64,000 bases of DNA from Flavobacteriales bacterium (GTDB lineage: Bacteria > Bacteroidota > Bacteroidia > Flavobacteriales_E > Vicingaceae), in contig JABTUP010000004.1 of assembly GCA_015075325.1 (NCBI GenBank), positions 62,001 through 126,000 on the forward strand. Direction: 5' to 3'. Each line of letters begins with the position of its first letter. Position 1 is the first letter of the stretch. The position numbers and the translations under genes are program-made. The notes under the pieces were generated by a model, which saw only the letters and a list, made by a program, of their open reading frames with translations, was not told the DNA's origin and searched no databases. Shown in pieces: positions 43,922-52,776 of this stretch.

Positions 43922-44944
43922 ATGAAAGAAAAGTTAACTGCATTAATTGCTGAAGTTGAACAATTTACAGCTCAAAAACCTGAGCAAGTAGAAGAGTTTA
44001 GAATTAAAATATTAGGAAGTAAGGGCATATTAAAAGATTTGTTTGCTGATTTTAAAAATGTACCGAACGAAGAAAAAAAAGAAGTTGGACAACTCATCAA
44101 CCAAGTAAAAGAAAATGCTCAAGCAAAAATTGATGCATTAAAAGCGGTATTCGAAAATGCTGTAAATTCAACCGAAACTATTGATTTAACTAAGCCTGCC
44201 TACCCCAATGAAGTGGGTAGCCGACACCCTATTTCTTTAGTTAAAAATGAAATTATTGAAATTTTTTCTCGCATTGGATTTACTGTTTCAGAGGGTCCAG
44301 AAATTGAAGATGATTGGCACAACTTTTCAGCATTAAATTTTCCGCCAGAACACCCAGCAAGAGATATGCAAGATACCTTTTTTGTTGAATCAGCAAATGG
44401 TGAAATGGCTTTGAGAACCCACACTTCTTCGGTGCAGGTTCGTATTATGGAAAACCAAAAACCACCCATTAGAACATTGTCGCCTGGCAGGGTTTACCGA
44501 AACGAAGCTATTTCGGCTCGAGCACATTGTTTCTTTCATCAAATTGAAGGTTTGTATATTGCCGAAAATGTGTCGTTTGCCGATTTAAAACAAACCTTGC
44601 TTTATTTTGCAAAAGAAATGTTTGGCGAACAAACTGAAATTCGTTTGCGACCATCCTATTTCCCATTTACCGAACCAAGTGCCGAAGTTGATGTTTCTTG
44701 CTCGGTTTGCAACAGCAAAGGTTGTAATGTGTGTAAATACTCAGGGTTTTTAGAAATATTAGGCTGCGGTATGGTTGATCCAAATGTGTTGGAAAATTGC
44801 GGAATCGATTCAAAAAAATACTCGGGTTTTGCTTTCGGAATGGGAGTTGAGCGTATTGCAATGCTAAAATACAAAATCAATGATTTACGATTATATTCTG
44901 AAGGTGATGTACGGTTTTTAAATCAATTTAAGGGTGCACTATAA
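43922..44944 (+). CDS. pheS: Phenylalanyl-tRNA synthetase alpha subunit
   Basis: 340 residues. N-terminal coiled coil (residues 1-95), then the class II core: HPISLVKNEIIEIFSRIGF, ALNFPPEHPARDMQDTFFVE (motif 1-2), RVYRNEAISARAHCFFHQIE, and FAFGMGVERIAMLKY (motif 3). It charges tRNA-Phe with PheT, which is not in the window. The gene directly follows the PPIase with a 2-bp gap. Confidence 0.97.
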   Translation: MKEKLTALIAEVEQFTAQKPEQVEEFRIKILGSKGILKDLFADFKNVPNEEKKEVGQLINQVKENAQAKIDALKAVFENAVNSTETIDLTKPAYPNEVGSRHPISLVKNEIIEIFSRIGFTVSEGPEIEDDWHNFSALNFPPEHPARDMQDTFFVESANGEMALRTHTSSVQVRIMENQKPPIRTLSPGRVYRNEAISARAHCFFHQIEGLYIAENVSFADLKQTLLYFAKEMFGEQTEIRLRPSYFPFTEPSAEVDVSCSVCNSKGCNVCKYSGFLEILGCGMVDPNVLENCGIDSKKYSGFAFGMGVERIAMLKYKINDLRLYSEGDVRFLNQFKGAL

Positions 44945-44959
44945 ACCTATTTTCTGCTG

Positions 44960-46789
44960 ATGAAAAAACTTTTTTTTGTTTGTTTTATTTTTATCAGCAC
45001 TACATCAATTGCTCAAACCAATTATATCGATAGTGTTTTACTCGCTATAAAAAATTTAACCCTTGAAGAACAAGTAAAACAAACCCTTATCATTCCTTAC
45101 GATGTAGTTGTAGCTAACACCCAAAAAGCTGAAACCGTTTTTTTAAACGCATTGGAACAAGCTAAAATTTTAGAAAACAAAGAGCTTGAAGCTGATGTGT
45201 ACAACCAACTCGCCTTAGTTTATGCTTTTCTTGGCGAATACGGAAAACGCTTATCGTATAACTTAAAAGCAATTAAAATATATGAAACCATAGGCAATAA
45301 ATCAAAAGCAGGTAACACTTATGGTGGTTTGGGTTATTCAATGTATCGACGAGATATAGATAAAGCCAAATATTACATGCTTAAAGGAATGAAACTTTTA
45401 GAAGAAGTTAATGATGAACTTTCGTTAAACCCAACCTACGATAATTACGGCGTTTTACAGCAAGTTTCTGGCAACACCGATAGTGCAATTTTTTTCTATA
45501 ACAAAGCACTAAAATTAAAATACAATCAAAAAGATAGTATCGGAATACCCTTTGCATTAGGTCATTTATCGAGTGCATATCTCGAAAAGAAAGATTACTC
45601 CAAGGCAAAAGAATACCTCGACGAATCGTATGCTATTCGTAAAAAAAGAAACGACACCTACGGCATTGCAGAATGTTTGGTATTGTATGGCGATTTTTAT
45701 TTTGCTCAAGAAAAATATACCGAAGCTATAAAATGGCTAAAAGCTTGTTATCAAATGGCAATAGAAAACAAGTACATTCACATGGCTCAGTATGTTAGCG
45801 AGCATCTTTCCATTTGTTTTGAAAAAACTGGAAATGTTTCTGAGGCAATTAACTATCTAAAAATTCAACAAAATTTAAAAGATTCGATGCTGAACGAAAA
45901 CACCAATAAAGCCATTGCAGAGCTAGAGGTGCAGTTCGAAACTGAAAAAAAAGAAAAAGAAATTATTGAACAAAAAATTAAAATAACCGAACAAGAGCTG
46001 AAAAATAAAGCACGAACCAACTCACTTCTAGTAGTAACAGGCATTTTGTTATTGGTTTTGGTTTCTGGTTACTTTATTTACAAACAGCAAAAACTAAAAC
46101 AACAACGATTAATTGAAGAAAACCGACTTAAAGACGAGTTGGCCCGAATTACTTTACAAAACGAACTTCACGAAGAACGCTTAAGAATTTCAAGAGATTT
46201 ACATGACAACATTGGCTCACAACTAACTTTTATTATTTCTTCGGTTGATAACATGAAGTATTTATTTAAAACAACCGACGAAAAATTAAACAACAAACTT
46301 TTAGATATTTCATCGTTTACTCGAACCACTATTACTCAATTACGCGACACCATTTGGGCTTTAAACAAAGAGCAAATTACGTTTGAGGATTTGGTTAACA
46401 GACTTCAAAAATACATTGAAACAGCAAAAATAGCTCAAGAGCAAATTGCATTTAAATTTGAAAATCAACTAAAATCAAACTTTTTACTTAACACCATTCA
46501 AGGAGTAAATTGCCACCGAATTGTTCAAGAAGCTATTAACAACTCCATAAAATACTCTGCTGCAACAAATGTTAAATTAGCTATTTTAGAAACAAACGAT
46601 ACCATCGTAATTCAAATAATTGATGATGGAATTGGTTTCGATATCAATAAAATATCGCAAGGTAACGGATTACAAAACATGAAAACACGTGCCGACAAAA
46701 TAAAAGCAACTTTTAAAATTGATTCATCTCCTGATAACGGCACAACCATTACTCTTACCATGCGTAAAGATACGTTAAATGCCGTATAG
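44960..46789 (+). CDS. TPR-containing sensor histidine kinase (NarX/LytS-like HisKA_3)
   Basis: 609 residues. Signal peptide (ISTTSIAQ), TPR repeats over residues ~60-310 in the periplasm (GEYGKRLSYNLKAIKIYETI; AKEYLDESYAIRKKRND), a coiled coil, one TM helix near 353-375 (NSLLVVTGILLLVLVSGYFI), and a cytoplasmic HisKA_3 domain with the phospho-His in ISRDLHDNIGSQLTF. A HATPase domain follows (DDGIGFDINKI; GNGLQNMKTRADKIKA). It phosphorylates the LuxR-type regulator encoded 44 bp downstream. The stimulus is unknown. Confidence 0.92.
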   Translation: MKKLFFVCFIFISTTSIAQTNYIDSVLLAIKNLTLEEQVKQTLIIPYDVVVANTQKAETVFLNALEQAKILENKELEADVYNQLALVYAFLGEYGKRLSYNLKAIKIYETIGNKSKAGNTYGGLGYSMYRRDIDKAKYYMLKGMKLLEEVNDELSLNPTYDNYGVLQQVSGNTDSAIFFYNKALKLKYNQKDSIGIPFALGHLSSAYLEKKDYSKAKEYLDESYAIRKKRNDTYGIAECLVLYGDFYFAQEKYTEAIKWLKACYQMAIENKYIHMAQYVSEHLSICFEKTGNVSEAINYLKIQQNLKDSMLNENTNKAIAELEVQFETEKKEKEIIEQKIKITEQELKNKARTNSLLVVTGILLLVLVSGYFIYKQQKLKQQRLIEENRLKDELARITLQNELHEERLRISRDLHDNIGSQLTFIISSVDNMKYLFKTTDEKLNNKLLDISSFTRTTITQLRDTIWALNKEQITFEDLVNRLQKYIETAKIAQEQIAFKFENQLKSNFLLNTIQGVNCHRIVQEAINNSIKYSAATNVKLAILETNDTIVIQIIDDGIGFDINKISQGNGLQNMKTRADKIKATFKIDSSPDNGTTITLTMRKDTLNAV

Positions 46790-46809
46790 CAAAGTTGTTT
46801 CAACTTAAC

Positions 46810-46817
46810 TAACTTTG
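46810..46817 (+). promoter_or_regulatory. Candidate -7 box before the response regulator
   Basis: TAACTTTG 16 bases before the ATG at 46834. It may give the regulator its own promoter in addition to read-through from the kinase gene. Confidence 0.35.
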
Positions 46818-46833
46818 GTAAAAACAAAACACC

Positions 46834-47487
46834 ATGCCAATAAAAATAGCAATAGCCGAAGACAATAATTTTCTTGCACAAGCAATTGAAGAAAAAATAT
46901 CGTTTTTTGACGACTTGAAATTTAAATTTAGAGGAGCAAACGGAGCAGAACTTATTGGAAAATTAGCTGCCGATAGCAATATCGACATAGTTTTAATGGA
47001 CATACAAATGCCCGAAATGAACGGTTTGGAAGCCACCGAATTGATAAAAGCAAAGCATCCACAAATTAAAGTGATAATGCTAACCGTGATGGACGATGAT
47101 GAAAACATATTTAATGCAATAAAAGCTGGTGCCGATGGATATTTACTCAAAGAAACCAATCCCGAAGAATTACATAATGGAATTAAACAAGTACTTGATG
47201 GTGGAGCGGCAATGACTCCTTCAATAGCATTAAAAACACTTAATTTACTTCGATTTCCACAACGTTTAACTCAAGATAAAATTCAACAAGAAGAAATTGA
47301 ATTGAGCAAACGTGAAATTGAAATTTTAGAACAACTTTCGAAAGGATTAAATTATCAAAGTATTTCCGACAACCTTATTATTAGCCCAGCAACAGTTAGA
47401 AAACACATCGAAAACATTTACAAAAAACTTCAAGTTCACAACAAAATTGAGGCCATCCAAAAAGCGGTAAAACACAATTTGTTGTAA
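46834..47487 (+). CDS. NarL/FixJ-type response regulator
   Basis: 217 residues. The receiver domain has acidic AEDNNF, the phospho-Asp in IVLMDIQMPEMNGLEA, and the Lys in DGYLLKETNPEELH. The C-terminal LuxR helix-turn-helix is LSKREIEILEQLSKGLNYQS and ISPATVRKHIENIYKKLQVH. It is the partner of the preceding sensor kinase and binds DNA as a dimer to control unknown targets. Confidence 0.95.
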   Translation: MPIKIAIAEDNNFLAQAIEEKISFFDDLKFKFRGANGAELIGKLAADSNIDIVLMDIQMPEMNGLEATELIKAKHPQIKVIMLTVMDDDENIFNAIKAGADGYLLKETNPEELHNGIKQVLDGGAAMTPSIALKTLNLLRFPQRLTQDKIQQEEIELSKREIEILEQLSKGLNYQSISDNLIISPATVRKHIENIYKKLQVHNKIEAIQKAVKHNLL

Positions 47488-47530
47488 AAGAAAATTTTTC
47501 TACTAGCTCATTAAAACTCACTAAATAAAC

Positions 47531-47538
47531 TATTTTTG
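47531..47538 (+). promoter_or_regulatory. Candidate -7 box before the DUF4271 gene
   Basis: TATTTTTG ending five bases before ATG 47544. It includes the G of a possible GTG start (47538), which is therefore unlikely to be used. Confidence 0.35.
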
Positions 47539-47543
47539 TGAGA

Positions 47544-48404
47544 ATGAGTTTAGTGTTCAACAATTATCAGCAACAAGTGCCATTGTCTAATAAAATTAGT
47601 AGCGATTCTGCTTTAACTAATTTAAGCACCAGCAACGCTTTAGACTCAGTAAGTCAAGATACGATTTATAAGTTAAACACTTTAGAAAAAATTCCTTTTC
47701 GAAAGGTTGATAAAGAACAAAACATTGATGCCAATTCAACCAAACAAGTACTTTTCGAACCCACTTTAAGAACAAACATTAACACCACTTGGCCTTCAAT
47801 TGTTTTAACCTTAGCTACATTACTTCTTGCTTTTACCAAGGCTTTCGGGTTAACTCGATTTCGACAAATTTATAAGTCGTTGTTTTCATTTTATGCAGCA
47901 CATGAAATTACACGAGAAGAACGCGTGTTTTTTCATCGAGTTAATTTTAGCCTTTTTATAATCTATTTAACCAATATTTCTTTGCTTTTATATTACTTAG
48001 TAAACACTTATAAGCCAGAATCTGACACATCATTTTTATTTCCAATAATTTTGATGGGCGTTGTTTTGGCATACCTCATAAAATTTGTTTCAAATGCAAT
48101 TTTAGCCTATGTGTTTTCTCACGAACAAATGACTCCATCATACTCCTACAATGTTTTATTGTACAATTATTTGTTTGGAGTTTTTCTCATTCCAGCCCTT
48201 GCATTAATTTATTTTTCTAATATAAACGACCTTTCTTTATTGAAATTTATTATTGTTCCGCTAATACTTATTGTATTAACAATCAGGTTTATTCGATTTT
48301 TTGTAATTGGTATTTCAAACAATATTTCTATTTTGTATATTATTTTGTACATTTGCACGCTCGAAATTTTACCATTGGTCGTTTTAGGAAAGTTTTTTAT
48401 CTAA
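47544..48404 (+). CDS. DUF4271 membrane protein
   Basis: 286 residues from ATG 47544. The N-terminal ~85 residues are soluble, then six or so TM helices (WPSIVLTLATLLLAFTKAFG; RVNFSLFIIYLTNISLLLYY; YNYLFGVFLIPALALIYFS). This family is restricted to Bacteroidota and commonly stands immediately before a uroporphyrinogen-III synthase gene, as here (40 bp). The function is not established. Confidence 0.85.
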   Translation: MSLVFNNYQQQVPLSNKISSDSALTNLSTSNALDSVSQDTIYKLNTLEKIPFRKVDKEQNIDANSTKQVLFEPTLRTNINTTWPSIVLTLATLLLAFTKAFGLTRFRQIYKSLFSFYAAHEITREERVFFHRVNFSLFIIYLTNISLLLYYLVNTYKPESDTSFLFPIILMGVVLAYLIKFVSNAILAYVFSHEQMTPSYSYNVLLYNYLFGVFLIPALALIYFSNINDLSLLKFIIVPLILIVLTIRFIRFFVIGISNNISILYIILYICTLEILPLVVLGKFFI

Positions 48405-48444
48405 AAAAACAACCCATTCGACTAAAAAACAAAAAGTTAGGAAG

Positions 48445-49206
48445 ATGTTGAAAGTGAAAAGTATTTTAGTTTCTCAACCAAAGCCAGAAACAGAAAAATC
48501 CCCTTATTTTGATTTAGCAGAACAATTAAAGGTTAAAGTTGACTTTAGACCATTTATTCACGTTGAAGGCGTACAAGCGAAAGAATTTCGTTTACAAAAA
48601 ATTAACTTGGCCGATTTTGATTCGGTAATTTTTACCAGCAGAAACGCCGTTGACCACTATTTTAGAATTGCAGAAGAAATGCGTTTTAAAATTACGGAAG
48701 AAATTAAATACTTCTGTATTTCTGAATCTACAGCACTTTATCTTCAAAAATACATTGTTTACCGTAAACGTAAAATTTTTTACGGACAACAAACTTTTGC
48801 CGATTTAATTACGGTTATTAAAAAACATAAAGACGGTAATTTTTTATTGCCAAGTGCCGATATCTTAAGCAAAAATATTCCTGAATTACTCGAAGCAAAT
48901 AAAATAAAATATACTGTTGCAACACTTTACAGAACAGTTTGTAGCGATTTATCTGATTTGAGTGATATTAAATACGATGTGTTGGCATTTTTTAGTCCAA
49001 GCGGTATAAAATCCTTGTTTCAAAATTTCCCCGATTTTAAACAAGATACAACACGGATTGCTGTTTTTGGGCCTACAACTGCCGAAGCTGCCAAAGAAGC
49101 TGGTTTAAGAGTTGATATTTCTGCTCCACAACCCGAAGCACCATCAATGACTAAAGCGTTGGAACTTTATATTAAAAAGGCAAACAAAGCGAGTAACGGG
49201 AAGTAG
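48445..49206 (+). CDS. hemD: Uroporphyrinogen-III synthase family protein
   Basis: 253 residues. HemD two-domain fold: VSQPKPETEKSPYFDLAEQL, VDFRPFIHVEGVQAKEFRLQ, DSVIFTSRNAVDHYFRIAEE, and FFSPSGIKSLFQNFPDF / GPTTAEAAKEAGLRVDISAP in the second half. It cyclises hydroxymethylbilane to uroporphyrinogen III in heme synthesis. The Bacteroidota form is divergent, and some copies in this context may have another role. It lies directly after the DUF4271 gene. Confidence 0.88.
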   Translation: MLKVKSILVSQPKPETEKSPYFDLAEQLKVKVDFRPFIHVEGVQAKEFRLQKINLADFDSVIFTSRNAVDHYFRIAEEMRFKITEEIKYFCISESTALYLQKYIVYRKRKIFYGQQTFADLITVIKKHKDGNFLLPSADILSKNIPELLEANKIKYTVATLYRTVCSDLSDLSDIKYDVLAFFSPSGIKSLFQNFPDFKQDTTRIAVFGPTTAEAAKEAGLRVDISAPQPEAPSMTKALELYIKKANKASNGK

Positions 49207-49288
49207 TTTTTCAGTCGTCAGTAATCAGTTCACAGTTTTCAATCTGTAGTTATCAAGTATCAGCAACTTGTTGATTGGCTTTTTTATG

Positions 49289-50275
49289 TTAAACATTCGA
49301 CAAAAGGTCTTGTTCTATCAAACGAAAAACTTCGTTTACTTCTTCCAAATTATTTCGTGTAACGAGTTGTGTGCGATATTCTTTAAAGTTTGGAATACTT
49401 TTAAAGTAATTTCCATAGTGAGGACGCATTTCTAACAATCCTAATTTTTCTCCTTTCCACTCAACCGCCATGTTTAAATGTTGTTTTACTGCATCAATTC
49501 TTTCTTGAAGCGAAGGTTTTGCTAAATGCTCTCCTGTTTTTAAATAATGTTTTATTTCATTAAAAATCCAAGGATAACCAATGCTTGCACGACCAATCAT
49601 CACGCCATCAACTCCAAATTTTTCTTTGTTTTCTTTTGCTTTCTCAGGAGTGGTAACATCTCCATTGCCAAACACTGGAATATGCATTCTAGGATTATTT
49701 TTTACATCGGCAATTAAACTCCAGTCGGCTTCCCCTTTATACATTTGTTTTCGGGTTCTACCATGAATGGAAATGGCTTTAATGCCCACATCTTGCAAAC
49801 GCTCGGCAACATCAACAATAAACTTGCTGTTTTCGTCCCAACCCAAACGAGTTTTTACGGTAACTGGTATGTTGGTCGATTTTACAATTTCGGCAGTTAA
49901 CCGCACCATTTTGGGAATGTCTTGTAAAATACCCGAACCAGCACCTTTGCAAACTACTTTTTTTACTGGGCAGCCGTAATTAATGTCAATAATATCAGGG
50001 TTTGCAGCAGCGGTAATTTCGGTTGCTTGTTTCATCGATTCAATATCGCCACCAAAAATTTGAATACCTATTGGGCGTTCGTATTCAAAAATATCGAGTT
50101 TTTTTAAGCTTTTTGCTGCATCTCTAATCAATCCTTCCGACGAAATAAATTCGGTGTACATTAAATCGGCACCATGCTTTTTACACAACGCACGAAATGG
50201 TGGGTCGCTCACATCTTCCATTGGTGCTAAAAGCAAAGGAAAATCGCCCAATTCTATATCACCTATTTTTACCAT
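49289..50275 (-). CDS. dusB: tRNA-dihydrouridine synthase
   Basis: 328 residues. The TIM-barrel Dus signature is LLLAPMEDVSDPPFRALCKK, GIQIFGGDIESMKQATEITA, the catalytic Cys in DINYGCPVKKVVCKGAGSG, and ISIHGRTRKQMYKGEADWSL with VFGNGDVTTPEKAKE. It reduces specific uridines in tRNA using FMN and NADPH. Single gene. The 'gtcatcagt' style repeats at 49207-49265 lie between its end and hemD. Confidence 0.94.
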   Translation of the reverse strand: MVKIGDIELGDFPLLLAPMEDVSDPPFRALCKKHGADLMYTEFISSEGLIRDAAKSLKKLDIFEYERPIGIQIFGGDIESMKQATEITAAANPDIIDINYGCPVKKVVCKGAGSGILQDIPKMVRLTAEIVKSTNIPVTVKTRLGWDENSKFIVDVAERLQDVGIKAISIHGRTRKQMYKGEADWSLIADVKNNPRMHIPVFGNGDVTTPEKAKENKEKFGVDGVMIGRASIGYPWIFNEIKHYLKTGEHLAKPSLQERIDAVKQHLNMAVEWKGEKLGLLEMRPHYGNYFKSIPNFKEYRTQLVTRNNLEEVNEVFRLIEQDLLSNV

Positions 50276-50375
50276 TACGGTGCAAAGTTAGGGTTTTAAT
50301 TGGCAATAAATGAACCACTCAACAACATAGATTTATACTTTACAATAAGAGCTAGAAAACATCGTTAAGGTAATT

Positions 50376-50855
50376 ATGAATTTGAAAAAAATTGAGCAAA
50401 TAATATACACTATTATATTAATTCCTCTTGCATTAGTTTATTTACTTGTTATTCTATATCTAGCTGTTATTGGATATTGGTACATAAGATATCCCGACCC
50501 TGATTGCCATAACACAAATAAAATTTTTAATGAATATTCTCCAAATACCGTAGAATATAATACTGAATTAATACGATTGTTGAAGAAGACAGAAAGTTTA
50601 GAAACAAGTTATTGGTTAGGAGGTTACTTAGATCCTGAACATATCTCAATTTTTATTCAAAATGATAGTATTTGCACAATAGCACTTATAACAATTAATG
50701 AAAAACTCAAAGATGACGGTGGTTTTATGAATCATTTAATGGCGGTTAATGGAGTTTCTTACAATGGACCTTTGACTGGGGTTGAATTTGAATTTAGTAA
50801 TGACAAAGATAATCCTGAAATCTTTTTAGTAGCTGTAGAAGACATAATTGACTAG
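50376..50855 (+). CDS. Membrane-anchored hypothetical protein
   Basis: 159 residues. One N-terminal TM helix (IYTIILIPLALVYLLVILYL) followed by a soluble domain of ~125 residues (YWLGGYLDPEHISIFIQND; ISYNGPLTGVEF-like end). No family recognised. It stands convergent to the TM2/cysC pair with a 9-bp gap. Probably inner-membrane with the bulk in the periplasm or cytoplasm, which cannot be decided. Confidence 0.55.
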   Translation: MNLKKIEQIIYTIILIPLALVYLLVILYLAVIGYWYIRYPDPDCHNTNKIFNEYSPNTVEYNTELIRLLKKTESLETSYWLGGYLDPEHISIFIQNDSICTIALITINEKLKDDGGFMNHLMAVNGVSYNGPLTGVEFEFSNDKDNPEIFLVAVEDIID

Positions 50856-50863
50856 AGTAAAAT

Positions 50864-51226
50864 CTACTTCCCCTCACCACCCCACATGATAATTTTTTGG
50901 TTTTGTTCAAATTTAGAGAGGTCTTTGGTAAAAATAAGGTGAGCCAAATCAATGATAGGTAAAATGCCAAATCCGCCCAAGGTAACCGCATAAATAATTG
51001 GAGCTCCAGGTCGCGTTCCTAAATACACCCGATGTCCCCCGAGTGGACCTGTTAACAAAGTAAAAACAATGGCTTTTGCTCTCACATGTTTTCTTTTAGG
51101 AAGTTCTACCTGATGTGTAGTGTCGGTAACTAACGAATCGGACAAGAAAGGTTCTTCGCTATTAGCTTTTATGTTCAGCGAAAAAAAGAAAATTAGTAGT
51201 AAGGAAAATCCAACACCTTTAACCAT
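50864..51226 (-). CDS. TM2-domain protein
   Basis: 120 residues: signal peptide or TM at the N-terminus (GFSLLLIFFFSLNIKAN), a polar linker, then the TM2 pair FTLLTGPLGGHRVYLGTRPG and FGILPIIDLAHLIFTKDLSK. TM2 proteins are small, widespread and of unknown role. The ATG shares one base with the cysC stop (TAATG), so translation is coupled to CysC. Confidence 0.82.
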   Translation of the reverse strand: MVKGVGFSLLLIFFFSLNIKANSEEPFLSDSLVTDTTHQVELPKRKHVRAKAIVFTLLTGPLGGHRVYLGTRPGAPIIYAVTLGGFGILPIIDLAHLIFTKDLSKFEQNQKIIMWGGEGK

Positions 51227-51834
51227 TAGTTGGCTTTAATTAATGGCAACACTTTATTTAAAATTTCTTTTACCGATTGCTCCACTGTTTTGCCTTCGGT
51301 TTTAATAGCTAAAAATGGATGGGTTGGAGCTTCAAACGGTGCATTTATTCCTGTAAAATCTTTTATTTCGCCAGCTCTTGCTTTTTTATACAACCCCTTT
51401 ACATCGCGTTGTTCGCATATTTCGAGTGGCGTATTGATAAACACTTCTAAAAAATCTTCGGCACCAATTATTTCTTTAGCTTGTTGGCGAATTTCGTTGG
51501 TTGGACTCACAAAACAATTGATGGTAACCACGCCACAGTTTAAAAACAGTTTTGAAACCTCAGCAATTCTACGGATGTTTTCTTTTCGGTCGTCTTCGCT
51601 AAACCCTAAATTGTTGTTTATTCCTGCACGAATGTTATCGCCATCCAACACCTGAGTTAAAATTCCTTGGCTGTTTAATGCTTTTTCTAAGCCAATAGCT
51701 ATGGTGGTTTTACCCGAACCCGATAAACCTGTTAACCAAATTACCACAGCTTTTTGACGAAGTAACGATTCTTTATCTTTTCTTTGTAGTATGCTATCAA
51801 AAACCGGAAAAATATTATCTTGATGTGTTGTCAT
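51226..51834 (-). CDS. cysC: Adenylyl-sulfate kinase
   Basis: 202 residues. The P-loop is in TGLSGSGKTTIAIGLE, the APS-binding segment LDGDNIRAGINNNLGFSEDD, the Mg/phosphate region VSPTNEIRQQAKEIIG, and the lid CEQRDVKGLYKKARAGEIKD. It phosphorylates APS to PAPS, the sulfuryl donor. No ATP sulfurylase gene (cysDN or sat) lies in the window. The CysQ-type phosphatase that recycles PAP is 1 kb away on the other strand, and divergent deoC starts 36 bp off. Confidence 0.94.
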   Translation of the reverse strand: MTTHQDNIFPVFDSILQRKDKESLLRQKAVVIWLTGLSGSGKTTIAIGLEKALNSQGILTQVLDGDNIRAGINNNLGFSEDDRKENIRRIAEVSKLFLNCGVVTINCFVSPTNEIRQQAKEIIGAEDFLEVFINTPLEICEQRDVKGLYKKARAGEIKDFTGINAPFEAPTHPFLAIKTEGKTVEQSVKEILNKVLPLIKAN

Positions 51835-51870
51835 AATACAGCAAAATTAACAATTTAATAAACGTAGAAA

Positions 51871-52776
51871 ATGATTCCAGTATCGAACATTAATGAAATT
51901 CCAAGCTTAAGTCCTTCTTTTAGCTTGAGCAATGATTTTTCATCAGAAATTAACCAACTCATTGCTGGCGAATTTAACTATGCAACTAACGAAAAATTGT
52001 TGCAACTGTTGTTAAGCTTACTCGACTTAACCTCGCTCGAAGGAGCTGATACCAACCAAAAAATTGCTGCTATGGCAGATAAAGTAGTTGGACTAGAAAA
52101 ATATACCGAAATCAACAATGTTGCAGCCATTTGTGTTTATCCAACATTTGCAACTTTAGTTAGTAGCAAACTTAAAAATACTACGGTAAATACTGCTTGT
52201 GTGGCTGGAGCTTTTCCTTCGGGGCAATCGAGTTTAGCCATTAAATTGCAAGAAATTGCTTGGGCAATAGAGCAAGGAGCAACAGAAATTGACATGGTTA
52301 TTTCGCGAGGAAAATTATTGGAAAAAAACTATCAAGAAGTTTTTGATGAAATTGTTGCCATAAAAAAATGCTGCGGAAAAGTGCATCTTAAAGTAATTAT
52401 TGAAAGTGGCGAACTGAAAAACAATTTAAACATTAGAATTGCTAGTGATTTGGCTATGTATGCTGGTGCCGATTTTATTAAAACTTCAACTGGTAAAATC
52501 GCTGAGGGAGCAACCTATAATTCGGTTTACATTATGCTTCAGGCAATAAACGATTTTTATAAAGCAACTGGAATAAAAGTAGGTATGAAACCAGCTGGAG
52601 GTATTGCTGATATTGATACAGCGACAAATCATTTAAAACTAGTAGAAAAAACTGTTGGAACAGCTTGGTTAAACAATCATTTGTTTCGATTTGGTGCAAG
52701 CCGATTGGCAAATAATGTATTGAACGAACTAGCACAAAAATTAAATAAACCCGAATTACAAAATTACTTTAGCTAA
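51871..52776 (+). CDS. deoC: Deoxyribose-phosphate aldolase
   Basis: 301 residues, longer than the ~220-260 of many DeoC. TIM-barrel motifs: LLSLLDLTSLEGADTNQKIA (first Asp), VCVYPTFATLV-like strand, TEIDMVISRGKLLE, KVIIESGELKN, and the Schiff-base Lys in GADFIKTSTGKIAEGATY. It splits deoxyribose-5-phosphate to glyceraldehyde-3-phosphate and acetaldehyde. The stop is directly followed by the cysQ ATG (TAAATG), so the two share a transcript. Confidence 0.93.
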   Translation: MIPVSNINEIPSLSPSFSLSNDFSSEINQLIAGEFNYATNEKLLQLLLSLLDLTSLEGADTNQKIAAMADKVVGLEKYTEINNVAAICVYPTFATLVSSKLKNTTVNTACVAGAFPSGQSSLAIKLQEIAWAIEQGATEIDMVISRGKLLEKNYQEVFDEIVAIKKCCGKVHLKVIIESGELKNNLNIRIASDLAMYAGADFIKTSTGKIAEGATYNSVYIMLQAINDFYKATGIKVGMKPAGGIADIDTATNHLKLVEKTVGTAWLNNHLFRFGASRLANNVLNELAQKLNKPELQNYFS

